The notes under the pieces are model-generated. The model saw nothing but the letters and a program-made list of their open reading frames with translations. It was not told the DNA's origin and did not search any database. A DNA stretch of 64,000 nucleotides from NCBI RefSeq assembly GCF_011440305.1, contig NZ_JAAOIW010000003.1, positions 427,577-491,576 of the forward strand, given 5' to 3'. Shown here piece after piece: positions 50,137 to 58,471 of this stretch (its first letter is position 1; each line of letters opens with the position of its first letter). Origin of the DNA: Paenibacillus agricola. GTDB taxonomy: Bacteria > Bacillota > Bacilli > Paenibacillales > NBRC-103111. A program made the translations under genes and the position numbers.

Positions 50137-52812
50137 TTAATGGATGAGGTTGGTAGGCTGCCCGGGAGCTTCGGTTGCCCGAAAGGTCGTATTATATTTC
50201 CCTACATGCTCCCCCTTCACCTGGATCGTATTCACTCCTGTTTTGAAGATCCGTAACGTTTCTAATCCTGATGTATAGGGATATTCCCAGCCCATGACCA
50301 AAGTATCTTCATCAATTTCAACTGTGCCAGGCTCATTAAAAATCCCGTCATTATTATAGTCATAGGAGAACGACCAATGCCGTTTGACAATCAGGTCTTG
50401 GTCGATACTAAAAGCATTACCGATCAAGGTAAAGGTGCCCAGCCCCCGGTCTGAGGGTTGCCTTGTCGCTACATTGTTGCCGACAATGGAGTTGATCGGC
50501 GGGATGTCTGGCGCTACAATAACAACCTTATACGCTGTCCCCGTTAAGCCTTCGGTGTCGGTAACAACTAGCGTGACTTGGTAATTGCCCAGCTTGGGCG
50601 TTTTAAAGTCTTTGACAACACCCGACAACGGGGCTATGTACTGGATCTCAGCTTGTGTACCGGTTGTTTGCCCAGCAATAGGTGCGATCGTCCAAGCATA
50701 CGACAACGCTGATCCTTTGGGGCTGCTGCTCCGGCTGCCGGATAGTTCGATCCGGCGGCCTTCTTTCAGCCATCCCCCAACATCGATCACAGCTATAGGT
50801 TCAGGTCCAATGACATAAAGTGTCGCACAACCGGTGGCAGCTACTAAGGATTCATTTGTCCCCGTAACACACACCTTATGGCTGCCTTTCTCAGACGCAA
50901 CGATATTTGTGTATTGGGCTGCTGTAAATGGTGTTGCCCATGCTTTAGCTGCTGGCAAGCCGGAGGCCCAAGGGGATCCATTGTTGAAATTCCATAGCCG
51001 CGTCACATTCTCATTCTGGCTATCTGTAATTTTAGGTTTTAAATAAACGTTTGTCCCTTGGATCACATCGGTTACTTCCGCATTTGTGGCGCTATCGTAC
51101 CAAGATAAGATAACAGTGGGCGCACCGGCTACCTTCACGATTTCGAACGGTTCCGGGCCGATGTTGGAAATGCTACCGCAGCTGTCTTCCACGGTATAAA
51201 GGACTGTCACCGTACCGGCATCGATATTGGCAGGGTAGGTGGAGGAACCGCCCATCCCCCAGCCAAAGCCCGTACTGTCTGTGGTGCCAACGATAGTTGC
51301 CCAGCCATAAGCGTATTGTTTCGTTCCTTGGGATACCAAGAACCTGCCTTTTTGGGCTGTACAGCCATTGGCTGGGTTGATGAGGGTAACTTGAAAATCG
51401 TTAGGGTCCTTCCAATCAATCGTTGGATAATGGACGGTCAAGGTTCCCGTCCATTCGCCGGGGCAAGCCGCCCCCAAGCTGCAGCCTCCGGGTTCTTCCT
51501 CTGCTGGATCACAATCGGCTACCACTGTAAATGGAACGGTCTTTAAATTGTTAGTTGTCGATTCTTCATCGAGAGCATTGTCGCTATTAGCGAGTACCGT
51601 GATGGACTTTGTTCCTGCTGCTGGGAAGGTATAATTAAAATTGCCATTCACGGTTTCCATCCCTATGCCATTTTGATAGCTGAATGTATGTATTTCCGTA
51701 CCATCGGCACTAATTTTGACTTTAAATACGGTTGAAGTCGCGGGTCCGGAATTGGAAATTTTGTAGCTGAAGGTAGCGCTGGTTCCTGCTTCGATGCAGG
51801 AGGGACCGGTTAAGGACGGTATGCTTAAGTCGGTTTTAGCCGTGGGTGCCGTGGTGTAGGCTACAGCTTCGAGCTTTGGGTATTTGTAGACATAGCCAGT
51901 TAGCTTGATTTTCCAGTTGCTGTACCAAGTCAGAACGCGGCCATCGGGACTATCGTCGGGTGGTTCATCCGGATTTGTTGAAAACAGCGTGGTAAAGCTA
52001 AACCGGTAGGCCATGGTTGGAATGTCAATATAGTCGGTAGACATTCCGCTTATATTAGCTGCCTTTAATGTACCTGCATCATCCAGTTGAAAATCGCTAG
52101 TGTTGAACTCCAGATGTACAGCATCACTTGTATTCATTTTTATGGAGGTATTACTTAATACGCTTAATTCCGCTACAGGCAAGATGCCTTCCCTATAATC
52201 ATAGGCACTGTCACAAAAGGTTACGGTAGATTCGTATCCAGACGGATACGCGGGAAGGCCATAAGGCATCCCGCCTTTATGTTGTAAGCAAGAGTTTGGT
52301 GGTGGAGCATCATATATAGCGTTATCTTTGTTTCTGTAAAAACGATGTGTTAATCCTCCCTCTGCTGCAGGATCATCATAATCAAACATCCAAACTTTTT
52401 TGTTGGGATCTCTAAACCATTGAAAGGAGCCAGCATCAAGCGATACATAGGTGGGAGTTCCTACTATGATTTGTCCTTGTTGTGAAATAGGCGCTGCAGC
52501 TTTATATTGGTTCCCGCTAACATGGACCATTTCTTGCAAAACCGTATGGGTATTTGCGTCCCTTAACTCTACCTTGGTAATGGGATCCGATGTAGGGTTT
52601 ATGACCGTGACCTCATTCGGGGTTACACTTTGTTGCTTGGAACCATAGGAGTTGCCGTCAGTCATCGTAAAGAGCATATCCCCATCCTGGTAAGTCACAG
52701 CTTGGGGAGCCAGCATTTCAGCAGCTTGAGCTTCACTTGGTTGGAGTACAAAAAGAAAATCTGTTAGGAATAGAGACAAAGCTATGGTTATATATAGGAG
52801 CTTTTTCACCAT
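50137..52812 (-). CDS. Secreted CARDB/PKD-domain protein
   Basis: 891 residues. Signal peptide (about 1-31). A CARDB-type beta domain at about 320-430 (IPSLTGPSCIEAGTSATFSY, DEESTTNNLKTVPF) and a PKD-like domain at about 690-780 (GRRIELSGSRSSSPKGSALS). Translation is coupled to the SLH gene by a TAATG junction, with GGAGGAAAG supplying the ribosome binding site. The protein has no wall anchor, so the SLH protein may hold it. Confidence 0.75.
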   Translation of the reverse strand: MVKKLLYITIALSLFLTDFLFVLQPSEAQAAEMLAPQAVTYQDGDMLFTMTDGNSYGSKQQSVTPNEVTVINPTSDPITKVELRDANTHTVLQEMVHVSGNQYKAAAPISQQGQIIVGTPTYVSLDAGSFQWFRDPNKKVWMFDYDDPAAEGGLTHRFYRNKDNAIYDAPPPNSCLQHKGGMPYGLPAYPSGYESTVTFCDSAYDYREGILPVAELSVLSNTSIKMNTSDAVHLEFNTSDFQLDDAGTLKAANISGMSTDYIDIPTMAYRFSFTTLFSTNPDEPPDDSPDGRVLTWYSNWKIKLTGYVYKYPKLEAVAYTTAPTAKTDLSIPSLTGPSCIEAGTSATFSYKISNSGPATSTVFKVKISADGTEIHTFSYQNGIGMETVNGNFNYTFPAAGTKSITVLANSDNALDEESTTNNLKTVPFTVVADCDPAEEEPGGCSLGAACPGEWTGTLTVHYPTIDWKDPNDFQVTLINPANGCTAQKGRFLVSQGTKQYAYGWATIVGTTDSTGFGWGMGGSSTYPANIDAGTVTVLYTVEDSCGSISNIGPEPFEIVKVAGAPTVILSWYDSATNAEVTDVIQGTNVYLKPKITDSQNENVTRLWNFNNGSPWASGLPAAKAWATPFTAAQYTNIVASEKGSHKVCVTGTNESLVAATGCATLYVIGPEPIAVIDVGGWLKEGRRIELSGSRSSSPKGSALSYAWTIAPIAGQTTGTQAEIQYIAPLSGVVKDFKTPKLGNYQVTLVVTDTEGLTGTAYKVVIVAPDIPPINSIVGNNVATRQPSDRGLGTFTLIGNAFSIDQDLIVKRHWSFSYDYNNDGIFNEPGTVEIDEDTLVMGWEYPYTSGLETLRIFKTGVNTIQVKGEHVGKYNTTFRATEAPGQPTNLIH

Positions 52813-54020
52813 TACTTTCCTCCCAAAGATTTATTGATTACAGATTCAAAAAAAACTGGACTTCCTTTTTCACCCAATCCTTGTGCAGGTCTTTTATAGA
52901 TACCAAATCCCTCTCCATCTACACCTTTCATCTTGGGAACCAATTGCCCTGTTACTAGCCGTATATCGTGGGTACCTGCGGGCAAAGTGATCCGGCCGAA
53001 TTTGATATACGGCCCGTCCCCAGCAGATTCTGCATACGGGGTAACATCAAGCAACTGCCCGTCTTTCCCAAAGTTATCGCCTGTGACATACATGTTCCTT
53101 ACGTCCAAATAAGAGTATAGAAAGCCTGGTAATCGAGTATCGCTTTCCACATAGAAATGATCAAATGATAAGAAGGCATAGGCATTGGCTGGTACATCCT
53201 TGGTTGATGTGCGTTCATTACCAATAGCCATGATCCACCTCATATTATCCGGAATTAACTTCCGGTTCGGATCAGTAGGGTCGCCCATATCCACAACGAT
53301 GTACTTTTCCGTTTCTGAATAATTTCCTTTGCCATCCTCATAGCGAAGCTCTTCAAACTTAAAGGGATTTCCACGTGCAGCCCCCACGCCGAAATATTCA
53401 GGAGCCATCGTATACACATTCGTCCGGTGCCAGGCAATCTCAGCGGCAGAAGTTGCGTATTTATCCGTTGGTAGCTTTTCACCGGATTTAAGCTTCAGCA
53501 TTCGCTCGATAACCGTTATGGCTTGTGCCCTAGTTGTTGGTTCCTCTGCTCCGATCGTTCCTTGGTCGTCCATGCCATTAATAATCCCTTTGCTGGTAGC
53601 CAAATACATCCACTTTAAAGCGTCTGTATTCTTCTCCCCTACGCTTCTAACGGCGATCCTTGCCATCTCTTCGCGTGTGATCGGTGTATCGATATCCCCG
53701 CTTGTATAGTCCTCGTACATATGTAAGCCGTTCGTTACCGAGGATTGGACAAAGGGTTCATACCATAGAGCTGACGGATTCGGATTGATTTTAAATGACA
53801 AAGCCGTAACCGCCAGTTTGATAAACTCGGCACGGCTTATATTTTGTTCGGGTTTAAACGTGCCGTCAGGGTATCCGTCTACATAGCCCTTTGTTATGGC
53901 CGTACTAATGCTCTTCCCTGCCCAATGCCCAGTAAGGTCGGTTAAATCTGCTGCATAAGCTGCTGTATGGACTGTTAGGATAGATAAAGCTGTAGCTGCG
54001 ATCATTATCATTTTTTTCAT
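52812..54020 (-). CDS. SLH-domain surface protein, first gene of the operon
   Basis: 402 residues. Signal peptide (about 1-23), three SLH domains at about 25-190 (ISRAEFIKLAV, ITREEMARIAV, TTRAQAITVIERML), then a C-terminal beta domain of about 200 residues that was not recognised (DIRLVTGQLVPKMKGVDG). It is the anchoring protein of the operon 54020 to 46458. Confidence 0.85.
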   Translation of the reverse strand: MKKMIMIAATALSILTVHTAAYAADLTDLTGHWAGKSISTAITKGYVDGYPDGTFKPEQNISRAEFIKLAVTALSFKINPNPSALWYEPFVQSSVTNGLHMYEDYTSGDIDTPITREEMARIAVRSVGEKNTDALKWMYLATSKGIINGMDDQGTIGAEEPTTRAQAITVIERMLKLKSGEKLPTDKYATSAAEIAWHRTNVYTMAPEYFGVGAARGNPFKFEELRYEDGKGNYSETEKYIVVDMGDPTDPNRKLIPDNMRWIMAIGNERTSTKDVPANAYAFLSFDHFYVESDTRLPGFLYSYLDVRNMYVTGDNFGKDGQLLDVTPYAESAGDGPYIKFGRITLPAGTHDIRLVTGQLVPKMKGVDGEGFGIYKRPAQGLGEKGSPVFFESVINKSLGGK

Positions 54021-54048
54021 CTCATTCTCTCCCTTTTATAACGCTATT

Positions 54049-54122
54049 TTCTATTGACTCTCGTATTTGTTAGAAGGCAACTTTTCACCGGATTTAAGCT
54101 TAAGCTTAAGCTTAAGCTTCAA
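54049..54122 (-). pseudogene. SLH-gene 3' remnant with (TTAAGC)n microsatellite
   Basis: The minus frame reads LKLKLKLKSGEKLPSNKYES then stop, matching LKLKSGEKLPTDKYAT inside the SLH gene (about 53450-53500). The AAGCTT hexamer is repeated five times. It is a fragment of a duplicated SLH gene with slippage expansion. Confidence 0.6.
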
Positions 54123-54150
54123 TATCCGTTAAGTCACCGTAAGAATTCAC

Positions 54151-54190
54151 AAAAAAAGCACCCCAAACTCAGGTAATAACCCCTTTGAAT
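54151..54190 (-). terminator. Terminator between the spore cluster and the SLH operon
   Basis: On the minus strand AAGCACCGCC ... GGTGCTT followed by seven T; ends transcription of the spore genes before the SLH operon. Confidence 0.65.
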
Positions 54191-54348
54191 GGCGGTGCTT
54201 CCGACATATACAATATGAAATTATATCTCATAAATCCCATATCTTACCTATATGAATTAGATTATAACGGAATATCGATAATTTTTGCAACAACAAATTA
54301 TTCGCAAAGTCTACAAAAACTGGTAACAGCCCATACATCATTCCAAAG

Positions 54349-54624
54349 TTAGTTTTCTTTGTAGCTATCGCCATTGGCTTGTTCCAAGCTTTCCTCAGTC
54401 CCTTTAGCATGCCCAGCCTTAAAGCCTTCATCGTATCCGTTATCAAAGCCTTTATTGTACTCAGGATTATAAGAATCTTCTTTATTTAGTGAAGGTTTTT
54501 TTCTTTTTAGCACCGTTTTTTTTGTGGTCTCTTTTGGTTTTTTTGTGGTTTTCCTCTTAGTGATAGGTTTGGGAGTGCTGGGTTTGGGGATCGTCCGAAG
54601 CTCTTTTTTTTTGATTATCGTCAT
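54349..54624 (-). CDS. Small basic spore-cluster protein with acidic tail
   Basis: 91 residues from ATG 54624, with AGGAGG 13 bases upstream. An upstream GTG at 54729 would overlap the previous gene by 46 bases and lacks a ribosome binding site. A Lys/Thr/Pro-rich half (KPSTPKPITKRKTTKKPKET) is followed by an acidic Gly/Asn/Tyr tail (NKGFDNGYDEGFKAGHAKGT). Resembles intrinsically disordered coat proteins; family not recognised. Confidence 0.5.
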   Translation of the reverse strand: MTIIKKKELRTIPKPSTPKPITKRKTTKKPKETTKKTVLKRKKPSLNKEDSYNPEYNKGFDNGYDEGFKAGHAKGTEESLEQANGDSYKEN

Positions 54625-54683
54625 CTTTCCTGATCTACCTCCTGCCATGTATCTTTTTAGGCTGCTGTTGGTGGCGGTCTGTG

Positions 54684-54992
54684 CTATTGTTGTTCTATCC
54701 GGATTCTTGTAAAAGTTTGGTTCAGCCACGGCTTGCCGTTACGCCCTTGAGTTCTCGCCCGCCGCCGTATGGTAATGCCGGTAATTTTCGCAGTAAGCTG
54801 GCGCTGATACTTGGATATTACCTCGATATTGTCAGCCAACTGCTGTGCTGTTTCCTTCGAGTTCGTGCTTACATCCGCTACGGATTCCAGCATATGGGTC
54901 AGCGCCCGTTGGCTTCGGGCAAGCGATGTCAAAAGGTGCAGCTTAATAAGTTGCTCTTGATGATAGATCTGCTTCCCAAGCAGGTCTGTCAA
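54684..54992 (-). CDS. Small helical protein of the spore cluster (unknown)
   Basis: 102 residues. Helical (LLGKQIYHQEQLIKLHLLTS; ETAQQLADNIEVISKYQRQL) with a basic C-terminal end (TIRRRARTQGRNGKPW). Overlaps the preceding gene by four bases, a coupled unit. Unrecognised. Confidence 0.6.
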   Translation of the reverse strand: MTDLLGKQIYHQEQLIKLHLLTSLARSQRALTHMLESVADVSTNSKETAQQLADNIEVISKYQRQLTAKITGITIRRRARTQGRNGKPWLNQTFTRIRIEQQ

Positions 54993-55327
54993 TTGAAGCC
55001 ACCACCAGTATTAAATAAATCACCCATACCTCCGCCGCCCATGGCTTCTTCCTCTTCCTTCTCATTGAGAATAATCTTCAGATTCTTGGCTAACGCACTC
55101 TCCAACTTCGATAGACCGTCGATAAGCCCAATTAACTGGTCGTGAACAGCCATCGTTTCCTTCACTTGCTGGGCATGATCCCCATAGGCAGAAATATCCA
55201 GGCTATTGCAAATCCAACCGCGCGACTTGTCTGCTTCAATAGCCTTCGCTTCCAAAATAAGAGCAATATTTAATTGAATCTTTGCTGCTGCTGTCAACAT
55301 TCGGTTAAACGATTCTGGTCTGCTCAC
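54989..55327 (-). CDS. Small helical protein of the spore cluster, family A
   Basis: 112 residues. N-terminal SFNRMLTAAAKIQLNIALIL-type helix, KLESALAKNLKIILNEKEEEE motif and Gly-rich tail (MGGGGMGDLFNTGGGFN). The segment LESALAKNL parallels LEDALAENL of the 55339 gene, so both share an ancestor. Paenibacillus genomes carry such small genes next to coat genes; function unknown. Confidence 0.65.
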   Translation of the reverse strand: MSRPESFNRMLTAAAKIQLNIALILEAKAIEADKSRGWICNSLDISAYGDHAQQVKETMAVHDQLIGLIDGLSKLESALAKNLKIILNEKEEEEAMGGGGMGDLFNTGGGFN

Positions 55328-55338
55328 AGCATCACCTC

Positions 55339-55629
55339 CTACTCATCCCCAGGCTGATCAGTCATTTCCTTCATAACGCAGCTAAGATTTTCCGCTAAAG
55401 CGTCTTCTAAATCTGCTAAGCTATTCAAATAGGAGGTAATACTCTTGGTAACAAGAAGAGAATGCTCCATCAGTGACTCAATTTCTCCCATCCTTGCGTC
55501 TGCTTTTGGGATTTGTTGATTGAGCAGCGATATATGAACAGCAACATGGCGCTTAGCCTCAATAATATTGGCCACCTGCTCTTGCGAGTCAGCCATATAA
55601 TGAACCATTTTTGTAATTTGATTTTGCAC
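55339..55629 (-). CDS. Small helical protein of the spore cluster, family B
   Basis: 96 residues. MVHYMADSQEQVANIIEAKR, HVAVHISLL and SYLNSLADLEDALAENLSCV define a family of about 90-residue proteins found in spore-formers. First gene of the four-gene run 55629 to 54349; a GGAGG motif precedes the start. Confidence 0.65.
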   Translation of the reverse strand: MQNQITKMVHYMADSQEQVANIIEAKRHVAVHISLLNQQIPKADARMGEIESLMEHSLLVTKSITSYLNSLADLEDALAENLSCVMKEMTDQPGDE

Positions 55630-55746
55630 CCATATCCCCCTCCCCTCCCTTGAAGTCAGTCCCTCATGTAACCTATGCTACAGAATCGTAGAAAGTTACT
55701 CATATTTAGATCGTTCTGACATTATAAGATTCCTTCCAAAGAAAAA

Positions 55747-55786
55747 CCCTTTGGCAGCGTTAACAGAAGTTAACCTTGCCAAAGGG
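55747..55786 (-). terminator. Terminator of the crystallin-like gene
   Basis: CCCTTTGGC ... GCCAAAGGG with an inner GTTAAC/GTTAAC pair, followed on the minus strand by TTTTTC; eight bases after the 55794 stop. Confidence 0.8.
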
Positions 55787-55793
55787 CAAAGAG

Positions 55794-56162
55794 TTACTGA
55801 CGGATTTCTAAGATGTTTGTTGGTGCTACTCCTGTGGATCGGATGTTGTCAATTTGGGCATTTGTCAGGATTCGGCCGACAACGATTAGCGATTCGGTTT
55901 CATTGTTGAAATTACCTAGGTTGGCTACGCTCTGGCTACCACGAAATACTCGGAAACTGCCTTGGAAATTATTACGGGAGAAGAGAACCAGTGTGACCAA
56001 GTTCCGGTTTACAACATTTTGCAGGCGGAAGCTGGAAAGTTCCTCGTCGAAACGGAGTGCATTCATGTTCCTAATCGCTACTCCACCTCGTGTGAATCGA
56101 ATCCGTCTGCCACCAAAGTTATTGTCTTCAAAAATGGACAATCTGACATCTATATTGGCCAA
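55794..56162 (-). CDS. Beta-gamma-crystallin-fold protein
   Basis: 122 residues. Two Greek-key motifs: FEDNNFGGRRIRF and FSRNNFQGSFRVF give the F/Y-x(4-5)-F-x-G pattern, with the paired loops EELSSFRL and NNETESLIVV carrying the N/D-N/D-x-S/T-S-like calcium sites. Start TTG 56162 with AGGGAGG eight bases upstream. Single-unit operon with its own terminator. Such proteins bind calcium; between spore genes it may be a spore or coat component (inferred from location, compare Myxococcus protein S). Confidence 0.75.
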   Translation of the reverse strand: MANIDVRLSIFEDNNFGGRRIRFTRGGVAIRNMNALRFDEELSSFRLQNVVNRNLVTLVLFSRNNFQGSFRVFRGSQSVANLGNFNNETESLIVVGRILTNAQIDNIRSTGVAPTNILEIRQ

Positions 56163-56352
56163 TAAAACTACCTCCCTACTTGTGATACAACATCATATGA
56201 AGTCAACCTTTTAATTGACATGGACAAGTGACTTAAAGCCATCCACCCTAAATTTGCAATGGAATCTGTGCAGCAATTTTAGCATAAAAACGACCCAAAC
56301 CCGTTTGTAGAAAGGGTTCAGGCCATCTTGTTATTCGAATAAATTAATCCAC

Positions 56353-57441
56353 TTAGCCAGAACCATTAAGTTGCTGCTGATGCTGGTCCTCACGCTCATT
56401 GAGCTGTCCGATTAAATAGGCTGCATAATTAACGGGGGCAGAATAACTCGACTGCCATGTCTCCTTTTCTCCGGCATCGCGGAACGTAACTCGCATGTCG
56501 CGGAAATTGGCCTCGATAAACCAAGGATGCTGTTGTTCGTCCACGGCAATGTCCAATCCGAGATCGGCAATTTGGGACAGCTCCTTGTCAAGCGTCTGTA
56601 CAATACGCAACCCTAGCTCTACGACTTTCCTTTCGATTTCAGCTCCATCCCAGCCCCAATGGGCAAACAGTTCCGAAGCCTTCATCGATGTTCCACCACA
56701 GTGGAGATTGGTGACGATGGCCCCTTTTTTCGCCACCTTCCCGACCATTCCTGTATACTGCCAGCAACCGCTGCCGTTCTTTTGCATGGACACGCGGAAA
56801 TCGACCGGATTTCCCTGGTATGGCATTAGAGAAACTCCCTGCTGTACTAAATATCGACGTTTCTTCTTTCTAACGATATCGATAATCTGATCGATACTGA
56901 CCTTTTTTCGCAGAGTTCGTCCGAGAACGTTGATTTCAGCGATCATGTTGTTGTCCTTTTTCCGTATGCGGATAATTCCGTCTCCCACGGAGGCCGTTCT
57001 CGGTTTGAGAAACAAGCTGGTGTTTTCCCCAAAAAGCTGTTCCACGGCATGATGCGTCACTGATGAGGTTGCAGGTAGATGAGGGAGCAGCATAGGATTT
57101 TTGACCAGAATGTTGTGAATGTCTAATTTGGAGACAACGTTTTGTTCGTTAAAAATAGTTTTACCCATCTGTTTTAACCGGCAGATCGTGTTTTTGTAGT
57201 GGAATGTATTCGTCCTCGTTCGGTTTATGATGACTTGGGGTAGTACCTTTTTTAAGCGTACTCGCTTTGTTCCGTCCCAGCCCCAGACCGTACCCCTTTT
57301 CCAATTGATATCATATACTGAAAAGAATACAATTTCTTCACCTGCCTTATGAGCGGCCTCCACATAAAAAGCAGGCTTTTCAAAGCTTTTTCCGTTGATC
57401 ATTCTGTTTAACGTCCGAGCGCTATATAGAATTCCGATCAT
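56353..57441 (-). CDS. YheC/YheD-family spore coat-associated ATP-grasp protein
   Basis: 362 residues from ATG 57441 with CGGAGGAACAGG in front; the ORF opens 11 codons earlier without a ribosome binding site. MIGILYSARTLNRMINGK start, then an ATP-grasp fold (about 110-345) with FLKPRTASVGDGIIRIRK, RYLVQQGVSLM and WFIEANFRDMRV. Family proteins are associated with endospore coat; substrate unknown. Confidence 0.85.
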   Translation of the reverse strand: MIGILYSARTLNRMINGKSFEKPAFYVEAAHKAGEEIVFFSVYDINWKRGTVWGWDGTKRVRLKKVLPQVIINRTRTNTFHYKNTICRLKQMGKTIFNEQNVVSKLDIHNILVKNPMLLPHLPATSSVTHHAVEQLFGENTSLFLKPRTASVGDGIIRIRKKDNNMIAEINVLGRTLRKKVSIDQIIDIVRKKKRRYLVQQGVSLMPYQGNPVDFRVSMQKNGSGCWQYTGMVGKVAKKGAIVTNLHCGGTSMKASELFAHWGWDGAEIERKVVELGLRIVQTLDKELSQIADLGLDIAVDEQQHPWFIEANFRDMRVTFRDAGEKETWQSSYSAPVNYAAYLIGQLNEREDQHQQQLNGSG

Positions 57442-57508
57442 CCTGTTCCTCCGATCCCCCTTGCTATTCACCAACCTATAGCAAGATCAATTGAATGGCC
57501 GAACTCGT

Positions 57509-58471
57509 CTATCCATGTTCCTTTGTCGGTTGGTAAAGTCCGGAAATGTAGCTCCATTGCTCCGCCATTCCTTCGTCGAGTGAGAAGGCTGGACTATACC
57601 TAAGCTCCGCACGGGCTCGCGAAATGTCGGCGCTTGTGGCAAACGGATCACCAGGCTGTTCGGGTAAATAAGTGATCTGCAGCTTCTTTCCCGATAGACG
57701 CTCAATTTTTCTTACTACATCATTGACCGATGTGGTCTCAATTCCGCCAACATTAAACACAGATCCATGCCGACTGTAGTTCATCGCGCTAATATTAGCC
57801 TGGATTAGGTCGATGACATAGGTGAAATCGCGTTTTTGCTCACCATTTCCATAAATGGTTAAAGGTTGGCTTAGCAGCGCCGCCTTCATAAACTTATGAA
57901 AACCCATGTCGGGGCGCTGCCTTGGTCCATAAACCGTGAAATATCTTAACGCCGTGTATGGCACCCCAAACTGTTTATAATAAATATAACAAATCTGCTC
58001 CCCGGCTAATTTGGTCAATCCATACGGGGATATTGGCCGGGTAGGGGAATTTTCGGTACTGTATGATCCCGTCCCTCCACCATAAACGGAGGATGAGGAG
58101 GCGTAAATTAGCTTTTTTAGTTTTGAAGAATTTTTACACGCTTCGAGAATTTTTTGCGTCAGCAAAACGTTAGCCTGCAAATAGTCAGCGAAGGATGGGC
58201 CCCAACTGTTTCGTACGCCAGCTAAACCTGCTAGGTGAAACACAACATCAGCCTCGTGGACGAAACCCTCCAAATCTACGCTAAGCAAGTCGGCAGCAAG
58301 CCATTCAAACTCAGGATGCCCCATGATTTTCTTTAGGTTGTCTTCTTTGATGCTCCGATAGGGGCTGTGTTCAATCTGATCAATTCCTCTGACATGATAA
58401 CCGAGACTCAGCAGCGCTTCACTTAAATGCGACCCAATAAAGCCTGCTGCTCCAGTAACCAGAATGTTCAT
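57509..58471 (-). CDS. NDP-sugar 4-epimerase / SDR family
   Basis: 320 residues, extended SDR. NAD site TGAAGFIGSHL, catalytic SSS ... Y-x-x-x-K in ISPYGLTKLAGEQICYIYYK; the specificity region TVYGPRQRPDMGFHKFM is typical for UDP-glucose/glucuronate epimerases. Overlaps the dehydrogenase gene by four bases; a UDP-glucuronate-derived sugar is therefore likely, such as UDP-galacturonate. Confidence 0.85.
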   Translation of the reverse strand: MNILVTGAAGFIGSHLSEALLSLGYHVRGIDQIEHSPYRSIKEDNLKKIMGHPEFEWLAADLLSVDLEGFVHEADVVFHLAGLAGVRNSWGPSFADYLQANVLLTQKILEACKNSSKLKKLIYASSSSVYGGGTGSYSTENSPTRPISPYGLTKLAGEQICYIYYKQFGVPYTALRYFTVYGPRQRPDMGFHKFMKAALLSQPLTIYGNGEQKRDFTYVIDLIQANISAMNYSRHGSVFNVGGIETTSVNDVVRKIERLSGKKLQITYLPEQPGDPFATSADISRARAELRYSPAFSLDEGMAEQWSYISGLYQPTKEHG

